8,807 nucleotides of DNA. Origin: an uncultured Leptospiraceae bacterium (lineage in GTDB: Bacteria; Spirochaetota; Leptospiria; Leptospirales; Leptospiraceae). Positions within the stretch are counted from its first letter, which is position 1. Each line of letters starts with the position of its first letter. The notes beneath the pieces were generated by a model. The model was given only the letters and a program-made list of their open reading frames with translations, was not told where the DNA came from and did no database searches. Below, in pieces: positions 1-5,688 of the stretch. Location of the stretch: assembly GCA_937924465.1 (NCBI GenBank), contig CALDSP010000305.1:1-8807 (forward strand), given 5' to 3'. The position numbers and the translations under genes are program-made.

Positions 1-20
1 ATCATTTTATAATTCAGAAC

Positions 21-447
21 ATGAAGAAACAAATCGTAAAAAGCAGAATACTTACAGTAGCTAAAAATTTATTTTATAAAAATGGCTACTCTGAAACTGG
101 AATTAATGAGATTTTAAAAGAATCCTCTGTATTAAAAAGTCTTTTTACACTTATTTTCCATCTAAGCAAGATTTAGGTATAGAGTACATAAAATCATTTC
201 AAAGAGATTTACTTATTTCAATTCAAAAACTCTCAAAAAAGAAATTCAAATTTCTTTCAAAGTATTAAAAGAACTATTTATTACTTACTTCATAAAAAAC
301 TATGGATACACAAAAGAAAAAGCTCAAAGTATTAGTGAAGAAATTTTATTTTTATATGAAAATGCTATGAGTTCTTATAAACTCGATCCTAGTTTTAAAT
401 ACTTTGAGTATTTAGAAAAATACTTGGATTATGTTTTAAAGAATTAG
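21..447 (+). pseudogene. TetR/AcrR-family transcriptional regulator, frameshifted remnant
   Basis: Three consecutive reading frames together encode a TetR-type repressor. Frame one (ATG 21 to about 137) gives the N-terminal helix-turn-helix, with RILTVAKNLFYKNGYSETG followed by INEILKESSV. Frame two (from 140) gives the diagnostic SFYTYFPSKQDLGIEYIK end of the DNA-binding domain. Frame three (from about 241) gives a helical tail ending at TAG 445-447. Each switch equals loss of one base, at the A-runs 134-138 and 235-240. The first frame alone stops in the middle of the helix-turn-helix. The joined product is about 141 residues, against roughly 190 for the family, so part of the ligand-binding domain may also be missing. 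The frame is open up to the window edge, so the true start could lie upstream, but ATG 21 fits the family. TetR identity is clear; whether this is real decay or homopolymer sequencing error cannot be told here. Confidence 0.8.
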
Positions 448-461
448 CACCTAACGTAAAA

Positions 462-812
462 TTATACTAAGAAATTTACAAGTGCAAGAAAAAATCCCGC
501 TAATAGAGCAGAAGAAAAACTATCCACTTGAATTTTATCGGGTAAAAATTTGGAAATAAGAATTAGAATTCCTGCGTTTAAAATAAGTCCAAGTATTCCA
601 AAAGTTATGTAATATAAAATTCCTGCTAACCCAAGGGTAATTGTTAAAAAAAACTTTCGAGCTAAAAAGTTTAATCCAACAAAAATCAAAACCACAATTA
701 AAGAATCTATCCAATTTTTAGAAACCTTAATCCCTTTGATTCTAGGCACTATAAAATATAGTACTAGGACTTGTAAAACAGTTATAATGATCCACTTGAA
801 TGAGATTGACAT
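462..812 (-). CDS. Small PF04020-type (phage holin 4_2 / YvlD-like) membrane protein
   Basis: This protein of 116 residues is almost entirely hydrophobic. It has four predicted membrane segments separated by short turns: about 5-22, 35-55, 58-88 (possibly two passes with the glycine-rich turn) and 97-115. It matches the pattern of the PF04020 'phage holin 4_2' family: an N-terminal helix leading to a VPRIKGIKV-type loop, a 'DSLIVVLIFVGLNFL' helix, a 'LGLILNAGILIL' helix and a 'VDSFSSALLAGFFLALVN' end. Despite the name, the family is mostly chromosomal and of unknown function. No phage genes are near, so a lysis role should not be assumed. The start is ATG 812, not the upstream TTG at 830, because a strong AAAGGAG lies 8 bp before that ATG. 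It is divergent from murB and converges on the TetR remnant 14 bp away. Confidence 0.8.
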   Translation of the reverse strand: MSISFKWIIITVLQVLVLYFIVPRIKGIKVSKNWIDSLIVVLIFVGLNFLARKFFLTITLGLAGILYYITFGILGLILNAGILILISKFLPDKIQVDSFSSALLAGFFLALVNFLV

Positions 813-820
813 AAAAATTA

Positions 821-827
821 CTCCTTT
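821..827 (-). promoter_or_regulatory. Shine-Dalgarno site of the PF04020-type gene
   Basis: On the minus strand the bases read AAAGGAG, 8 bp before ATG 812-810. This is among the strongest ribosome binding sites in the window. It decides the start in favour of residue sequence MSISFKW over a TTG start six codons upstream, which this site overlaps. Confidence 0.75.
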
Positions 828-853
828 CAAATTAAGATTGATATTTCAAAAAA

Positions 854-1798
854 ATGTTACTAGAATCTCAACTCAAGGATTTAATAAAAACTTTAAAAAA
901 AAATCATGTTTGCTTTCGTGAAAACGTAAATCTTTCTACTCTTTGCTCTTTTAAAATAGGCGGCATCTCTCCACTTGTAGTAGAACCAGAGAACATACAA
1001 AGTTTACAACAAACTTTAGAAATATTTTTCAAACTAGAAATTCCATTTAAAGTCCTTGGAGGGGGAACTAATTTACTCATCTCAGATTTTCCAAATGATT
1101 TTGTAACCTTGAGACTTTCAGGAGAGTTTAAAGAGTTTGAAATGCTTTCTGAGGGATATTTTCGTATTGGTGCCGCTGCTCTTACTACACCTACTTTCCG
1201 AAAAATCTCTCTTTTAGGATACACAGGGACAGAGTTTTTAAGTACAATTCCGGGTTGGGTAGGCGGGGCTGTAATTCAAAATGCAGGTTGTTATGGAGGA
1301 GAAATCTTTAATTTTATTGAAAAAGTGGAATTTTTAAAAGAGGGGAAAATTTTTATTGAATCAAAAAAAAATATTGAGTTCGGTTATCGCTCAACGCAAT
1401 TTTTGAAAAATAAAAATTCTTACATAACATTTATTGAAATGAAAATTCCAAAAGGAAACCTAGAAGAAATTGAATTTTCCTTAAAAGAAAAACGAGATAA
1501 ACGAAATGCTTCTCAACCTCAAAATAAAAAAAGTGCAGGCTCTGTTTTTAAAAATCCTCCTTTTAGAGATGAAGATGGAAATCCTTTAAAAAGTTGGTTT
1601 TTAATTGACCAAGTTGGACTTAGAGGCAAGATTTACGGAGGAGCTCAAATTTCTCCCGAGCATTGTAATTTTATAGTAAACTTAGGTAATGCTAAAGCTA
1701 AGGATGTTTATTATTTAATTTGTTTAATTCAAGAAAAAGTTTATGAAAAATTTGGGATTGAGCTAGAAAAAGAAATTGAATTTTTTGGAAGAATGTAG
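854..1798 (+). CDS. murB: UDP-N-acetylenolpyruvoylglucosamine reductase MurB
   Basis: MurB uses FAD and NADPH to reduce UDP-GlcNAc-enolpyruvate to UDP-N-acetylmuramate, the second committed step of peptidoglycan synthesis in the cytoplasm. The 314-residue product shows the family motifs in order: the FAD-binding GGGTNLLISD (69-78), the flavin-site STIPGWVGGAVIQNAG (about 130-145), FGYRSTQF with Arg179 (176-183), SAGSVFKNP with the likely proton-donor Ser230 (227-235), WFLIDQVGLRG (about 248-258), and the C-terminal LEKEIEFFG with the catalytic Glu, probably Glu307. Length is normal and no key residue seems missing. ATG 854 gives the expected N-terminal extension before the NVNLSTLCSFKIGG entry, but no good Shine-Dalgarno precedes it. 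It is divergent from the PF04020-type gene (41 bp gap) and probably cotranscribed with the small gene 20 bp downstream. Confidence 0.96.
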   Translation: MLLESQLKDLIKTLKKNHVCFRENVNLSTLCSFKIGGISPLVVEPENIQSLQQTLEIFFKLEIPFKVLGGGTNLLISDFPNDFVTLRLSGEFKEFEMLSEGYFRIGAAALTTPTFRKISLLGYTGTEFLSTIPGWVGGAVIQNAGCYGGEIFNFIEKVEFLKEGKIFIESKKNIEFGYRSTQFLKNKNSYITFIEMKIPKGNLEEIEFSLKEKRDKRNASQPQNKKSAGSVFKNPPFRDEDGNPLKSWFLIDQVGLRGKIYGGAQISPEHCNFIVNLGNAKAKDVYYLICLIQEKVYEKFGIELEKEIEFFGRM

Positions 1799-1818
1799 TA
1801 ACAACAACAAGTAAATTT

Positions 1819-2262
1819 ATGAATACAAATGAATTGTTGTATTTGTTAGCAGGACTTTTAGGTGGATTTTTTTTAAGACATTTTTTACCTGCATGGATTA
1901 AAGAAGAAATTCCTGAACTAGAACCAGCATTAGAAACTACTTCACAAACGAAACCTACAGAAGACAAAGGACAAGAAATCAATGTGAAAAAAATTTTTAA
2001 AGCAAGTCGCCTTGGAGATCCAGTCACTCCTGACGAAGTTATTTTTGATGCTAAAGGAATTACGTTTAACGTAAAAACACTTTTTTCAAGTACAGAGAGC
2101 TTTGTATTATATTCAGATATTTCGGGAGTGGAAATTGTAGAATCTTTAATACTTGCTACTATAAAAATCAAACCTAAAATTCGGGCTGAAATTAAAATTG
2201 ATAACTTCACCAAGTCAGACGCTAAAATTATTAAAAAGTTAATTCTTGAAAGATTAAACTAA
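1819..2262 (+). CDS. Membrane-anchored protein with probable bacterial PH-like domain
   Basis: I cannot name this 147-residue protein. Residues 6-24 form a single hydrophobic helix (LLYLLAGLLGGFFLRHFL), which would anchor it in the inner membrane. Residues 28-55 are acidic, Thr/Gln-rich and probably a flexible linker. Residues 72-147 alternate short beta-like strands (EVIFDAKGITFNV, SFVLYSDISGVEIV, LATIKIKP, AEIKIDNF) and close with a long helix (SDAKIIKKLILERL). That strand order, with the 'Y-S-x-I-x-x-V' element and a C-terminal helix, is typical of bacterial PH-like domains (bPH/DUF304-like), but sequence reading alone cannot confirm it. The gene follows murB by 20 bp on the same strand, so it is probably in the same transcript. 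The ATG has no convincing ribosome binding site. It converges on the alpha/beta hydrolase gene with a 31 bp gap. Confidence 0.7.
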   Translation: MNTNELLYLLAGLLGGFFLRHFLPAWIKEEIPELEPALETTSQTKPTEDKGQEINVKKIFKASRLGDPVTPDEVIFDAKGITFNVKTLFSSTESFVLYSDISGVEIVESLILATIKIKPKIRAEIKIDNFTKSDAKIIKKLILERLN

Positions 2263-2293
2263 TTATATTTCAAATTTTTTAATTAAATAAAAA

Positions 2294-3229
2294 TTACTCT
2301 ATGACGACTCTTTTTGATTGAACATGAGGAAGAGTTTCCAAAAATTCAGCTACAATTGAATCAAACTTTTTCTTATTTTCTAAATAAAGTTCGGGAGTAT
2401 GCTTTCCACTTGTAAAAATAAAAAGTTGAGTAGGAGCTAAATGTTGGCGCATAACGTATAAATTTTCTAGCATATACAATGGAACTAAAATATCTTTTCC
2501 TCCATGAATTAAAAGCATTGGGGACTTAGAGATTAGAGCATCCTCATAAGGATTTACTTTATAAATAGAAAAATTTCCCACCAGACTAGTATAAAGGTTT
2601 ACAAAAGGTAAAATTAGAAAATGAAAAAGTTTAGGAATTTTGAAAGAAATTAAATGATAAGAAATCAATCCCCTTAAACTAGTAAATGGACAGACTGAAA
2701 TTACAAAGTCTAAATTAGGTTCAAGTGCAGAATACTGCAAAGCTAAAGCCCCACCGAAGGATTCTCCAAATAACCCAAGCATTTTTGTGTTTGGAAATTT
2801 CTTTTTGATAAATTCAATAACTTTTTTTAAATCTTGTTTTTCATAATACCCAAAGCTAGGATATTTCCCACCACTTTCTCCCGAGCTTCTTTGGTCATAT
2901 ATAAGAATAGTCCAATTGTTTTCAAAAAAGTATTTTAAGTATTTGGCATTTCCATATTTAGTCCATGCAATTCCATGATTAAATACAATTGTTTTTTGTG
3001 AATTTCCTTTAAAATAAAATCCAATAAGTTCATAACCAAAATCAGATAAAATTTTAAAATTAGTTTTTTCTTGTTTTAGAAATTCTTCCGGAATGAAGCC
3101 TTTTTCATATTGTTCCTGAAAAGTTTCAAGAACGGGGTAACGTTGTGGATTTAAAAGCCTATGTCCAATAAAAAAGCCAAATATAGCACCCAACGTAATT
3201 AAAGTAATAAAAAAAACAAACCAATACAC
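2294..3229 (-). CDS. Membrane-anchored alpha/beta hydrolase (serine hydrolase, YqkD/BEM46-like)
   Basis: The 311-residue protein starts with a hydrophobic helix (residues 2-21), which should tether it to the inner membrane, followed by an alpha/beta-hydrolase core. The motifs appear in order: NHG (84-86, oxyanion region), DQRSSGESGG (112-121), the nucleophile elbow GESFGG with Ser157, IHGGKDILVP with acid Asp246, and SGKHTPE with His277. The catalytic triad is therefore complete as Ser157-Asp246-His277. The layout resembles the YqkD/BEM46/ABHD13-type group of esterase-like proteins; the substrate cannot be read from the sequence. The start is GTG 3229, the only conventional start after the in-frame stop at 3241-3239 that keeps the membrane helix. 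It lies 4 bp after the desulfurase stop, with only a weak GAG 8 bp upstream, so translational coupling is likely. Confidence 0.88.
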   Translation of the reverse strand: MYWFVFFITLITLGAIFGFFIGHRLLNPQRYPVLETFQEQYEKGFIPEEFLKQEKTNFKILSDFGYELIGFYFKGNSQKTIVFNHGIAWTKYGNAKYLKYFFENNWTILIYDQRSSGESGGKYPSFGYYEKQDLKKVIEFIKKKFPNTKMLGLFGESFGGALALQYSALEPNLDFVISVCPFTSLRGLISYHLISFKIPKLFHFLILPFVNLYTSLVGNFSIYKVNPYEDALISKSPMLLIHGGKDILVPLYMLENLYVMRQHLAPTQLFIFTSGKHTPELYLENKKKFDSIVAEFLETLPHVQSKRVVIE

Positions 3230-3233
3230 TTTG

Positions 3234-4352
3234 CTAACTCAATACTTTTAACAATGATTCAGAAGTTTCTAAAAGTTTTTCTATATCTTCCATTTGAGTA
3301 AAAAAACCTGTTGAAATGCGAACTGCGCGAAGAGCCTCTTCCACACTATATCCCATTTGTAAAAGAGAAAAAGATGGTTCTCTTGAACGAGCCTTACAAG
3401 AAGACCCCGTTGAAATAATAATCCCTTTTTCTTCAAGACCCATTATAAAAAAGTCAACATCTTCTGTAGGCAAAATCATAAAAGATGTAGAAGGTAGTCT
3501 GGGAGAATTTTCTGCGATAATTTTACAGCCAAATTCTTTCATTTTTGTTTCTATTTTATGACGAAAATGCATAAGTCTAAAATTTTTTTCATGCATAACC
3601 ATGAATTGTCTTTCACTTGCTTGTTTAAAAGAGTGAATAGCCATACTGTTTTCTGTTCCAGCTCTTTTTCCGTTTTCTTGATTTCCCCCATGAAAAAGTT
3701 TATATTCAAAATCTTTCCAGCTTTCATCTAAACACACTAAACTTGCTCCCATTCCTCCACCAATTTTATGACCACTAAAAGTAAACCCATCCAAAAGAGA
3801 AAAATCAATAGGAATTTTTGCGTATGCTTGCATTAAATCTGAATAAAAAGGAACTCCATATGAATCACAAAGTTTTGAAATCTCTTTATAAGGTTGAATC
3901 ACTCCTGTTTCATTTGCAGCTAATACACAAATAACAGGGAGAGGAGTTGATTTTAGTTTTGCGTGTAAATCATTTAAGTCAATCATTCCATCGGGTAAGG
4001 GATGAATTAAAATGGGCTCTATCCCAAAAGAACGCAGTGCTCCATATACGCTAGAATGTTCAAAAGGAGAGACATACACTCTTGCAGGAAACTCTAGTTG
4101 AGTAGCAAGGGCACCTAAAAGAAAATGATTTGCCTCTGTTCCTGTAGAACAAAATACTAGTAGATCTTTGTTTTTTTTGGTTACTTTACTGAAGTATTCT
4201 CTTGCTTCTTCAATTACAGCTTGTCTTCTTAAAGAATAGCGCGATGCTCCGGAAGGATTATAAAATTCTAAAATATATTCATCTAAGTTTTGACGTAAAA
4301 CATCTTCAAAAGGTGGATGGGTGGCATTATAGTCAAGGTAGATCAGTTTCAT
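3234..4352 (-). CDS. Cysteine desulfurase (NifS/IscS-type, aminotransferase class V)
   Basis: This PLP enzyme of 372 residues (from ATG 4352) takes sulfur from cysteine as an enzyme-bound persulfide, for Fe-S clusters, tRNA thiolation or cofactors. It starts with the family opening IYLDYNATHPP. Other motifs are FCSTGTEANH (about 68-77), FEHSSV with the ring-stacking His99, AANETGVIQP (about 145-154), DLMQAYAKIPID, the PLP lysine Lys196 in SGHKIGGG, and GNQENGKRAGTEN (223-235). The catalytic cysteine is Cys319 in GSSCKARSREPS, with the following 'LLQMGYSVEEALRAVRIS' block. All key residues are present. No scaffold gene (iscU/sufU) or tRNA-modifying gene is adjacent, so the sulfur acceptor is unknown. 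ATG 4361 (three codons longer) and TTG 4382 are alternative starts; ATG 4352 matches the family N-terminus. It overlaps the end of the upstream gene by 20 bp, implying one transcript. Confidence 0.92.
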   Translation of the reverse strand: MKLIYLDYNATHPPFEDVLRQNLDEYILEFYNPSGASRYSLRRQAVIEEAREYFSKVTKKNKDLLVFCSTGTEANHFLLGALATQLEFPARVYVSPFEHSSVYGALRSFGIEPILIHPLPDGMIDLNDLHAKLKSTPLPVICVLAANETGVIQPYKEISKLCDSYGVPFYSDLMQAYAKIPIDFSLLDGFTFSGHKIGGGMGASLVCLDESWKDFEYKLFHGGNQENGKRAGTENSMAIHSFKQASERQFMVMHEKNFRLMHFRHKIETKMKEFGCKIIAENSPRLPSTSFMILPTEDVDFFIMGLEEKGIIISTGSSCKARSREPSFSLLQMGYSVEEALRAVRISTGFFTQMEDIEKLLETSESLLKVLS

Positions 4353-5601
4353 AAAGTTCATCCGCCTCTTTGACTCTTCCAAGTTTCATGAGAGTTTCTC
4401 TCCTAAGTTCATGAAATTCTTTGAGAAGTCCTAGCTCAACTCGTTTTCCTTCCCTTCCATCAATGGAGCGTACATCATTTAATAAATGATTTAGAACAGT
4501 CAATGTCTCTCTGTATTGCTTTAGTTGATAATGACACTTTGCAATATAGAGTTTAGCTTCAAAAATATTGCTTTTGATTTCTGGAATTTCATTGTTTGGA
4601 TATTTAGATAAATTAGGATATTCAGAAGCGGCTTCAAAATCTAAAAGAGCTCCACTAAAATGAATTTTTTCTTTTTTCCCTTCTTCAAAAAGAATTTTTC
4701 CTCGTAACATTCTCATTTTCTTGGCATTTTTAATTTGTCCTATGTCGCTTGACGTTTCAATTAAAGCAAGAGGCCTATTTATGAGTTCTGCTGCTTCCAA
4801 AGGAGAAACTCTTGTAAAGTTTGTATCGTAAATAAGAACTGTAATGGCTCGTTGGTATTCATGAAACACTTCATGTAAGCTAGGATGAGTTTTTAAAAAA
4901 TAAAGGATCATTTTTAATTGAGAAAGAGAATCTAAATTTTTGTAAATCAAATTTCTCGATTTATCTTCCTGAATAATTGTGTCTTCAATATACTTTTCAG
5001 TGTTATAAATATAAGTTGTTAAAGCAATAATGCTTTCTTCGGGTTTACAAGCTGCTCCAGCAACAAAATGAATCCTTTGGGCTGCTAAAAAATTTGCTCC
5101 CGAGTAGTGCATTCCCTTTTTATAGTAACTTAAAGCGTTTACTACTGGTTCAATATTTTTTTTCCAATAAGAAGCAGGTTCTATTGCAGTTGGCAATTTT
5201 TCACGAGAAAGATTTTCTTCAAAATTTTGAGATCGAAACTCAAAACTCCAATCATATTGTTTAGAAATCCAAGTGGGATTTGCGAAAATTTCATCCTTAT
5301 AACCTAAATTGCGATAGTAAGCGCACACCGTTTTCATTTTTTCAATATAAGGAAAAATGGATTCTAAAAATTTTTGGTTGTCTTTATCGGGCTTTGAGTC
5401 CAAAAAATGGTTTGCTAAAATTTTATCACCCTTGTAAACAAAGTCTTTCATAATTTTGGAATTTGGAGACTTGGGACTTGCTTTTCTAACCACCCAACTA
5501 TATAAATCATCTTTATGAATGAAAATAATAGGAAAACAAATAGCCCAAATTCCAAGAACAGTAAGCCAATAAATGGAATTATCCTTAATAATTTTCCACA
5601 A
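4333..5601 (-). CDS. Membrane-anchored protein with TPR-like C-terminal helices
   Basis: I do not recognise a named family for this 422-residue protein. Residues 10-28 (YWLTVLGIWAICFPIIFIH) form one membrane helix after a short positive N-terminus. The rest should be a large, mostly helical soluble domain, probably periplasmic. Residues about 315-375 read like tetratricopeptide helices (ALLDFEAASEYP, then AKLYIAKCHYQLKQYRETLTVL), and the end (ETLMKLGRVKEADELYE) looks like another half-repeat. The middle (about 85-260) has no repeat I can place. The frame is open back to a TTG at 5676, but TTG 5601 is the better start: AGGAG (5613-5609) sits 7 bp before it and a promoter-like pair lies just upstream. 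The 3' end overlaps the cysteine desulfurase, so it heads a three-gene operon. Confidence 0.75.
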   Translation of the reverse strand: MWKIIKDNSIYWLTVLGIWAICFPIIFIHKDDLYSWVVRKASPKSPNSKIMKDFVYKGDKILANHFLDSKPDKDNQKFLESIFPYIEKMKTVCAYYRNLGYKDEIFANPTWISKQYDWSFEFRSQNFEENLSREKLPTAIEPASYWKKNIEPVVNALSYYKKGMHYSGANFLAAQRIHFVAGAACKPEESIIALTTYIYNTEKYIEDTIIQEDKSRNLIYKNLDSLSQLKMILYFLKTHPSLHEVFHEYQRAITVLIYDTNFTRVSPLEAAELINRPLALIETSSDIGQIKNAKKMRMLRGKILFEEGKKEKIHFSGALLDFEAASEYPNLSKYPNNEIPEIKSNIFEAKLYIAKCHYQLKQYRETLTVLNHLLNDVRSIDGREGKRVELGLLKEFHELRRETLMKLGRVKEADELYETDLP

Positions 5602-5608
5602 ACCAATG

Positions 5609-5613
5609 CTCCT
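5609..5613 (-). promoter_or_regulatory. Shine-Dalgarno site deciding a TTG start
   Basis: The minus strand reads AGGAG at 5613-5609, then 7 bases, then TTG 5601-5599. This spacing is ideal and supports a TTG start giving MWKIIKDNSIYW, 25 codons shorter than the longest open frame. Confidence 0.6.
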
Positions 5614-5623
5614 AGTTACTTTT

Positions 5624-5651
5624 ATTCTAATCGGCAAAAAAAAACCAACAA
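5624..5651 (-). promoter_or_regulatory. Putative sigma70-like promoter of the TPR-like/desulfurase/hydrolase operon
   Basis: On the minus strand a TTGTTG (5651-5646) is separated by 16 bases, including a run of nine T, from TAGAAT (5629-5624). Transcription would start near 5617, about 16 bases before the proposed TTG 5601 start and just ahead of its AGGAG. The position is sensible, but such hexamers arise by chance in AT-rich DNA. Confidence 0.4.
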
Positions 5652-5688
5652 GAAAATAAAAATTGAAAATCTCCAAGCATAGAATGAG

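Noticed and set aside
462..812. Reading the 'phage holin' family name as evidence of a prophage
   Set aside because: No endolysin, structural, integrase or replication genes are nearby, and PF04020 members are usually chromosomal.
838..866. TTGATA-17-TAGAAT promoter-like pair on the plus strand
   Set aside because: The spacing is ideal, but transcription would start inside murB after its only credible start codon, so it is probably a chance match in AT-rich DNA.
736..921. 61-codon plus-strand frame across the divergent gap
   Set aside because: It overlaps both the PF04020-type gene and the murB start and is rich in Lys/Ile/Thr without any domain; it is a shadow frame.
904..1224. 106-codon open frame on the minus strand inside murB
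   Set aside because: It lies wholly within the strongly supported murB gene and its translation matches no family pattern.
1799..1811. AAC-type triplet repeat after the murB stop
   Set aside because: There are only about three units, with no second copy nearby; it is not a meaningful repeat.
1698..2213. 171-codon open frame on the minus strand opposite the PH-like gene and the murB end
   Set aside because: It overlaps murB and the PH-like gene, has no ribosome binding site or recognisable domain, and is composed of shadow-type residues (Ser/Ile/Leu-rich).
2273..2295. AATTTTT/AAAAATT inverted repeat between the convergent genes
   Set aside because: The 7 bp stem is all A:T with a 9-base loop and overlaps the hydrolase stop codon; it is too weak to call a terminator.
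3316..3561. Plus-strand open frame of about 81 codons opposite the desulfurase
   Set aside because: It is antisense to the conserved catalytic-Cys region of the desulfurase, which explains its openness.
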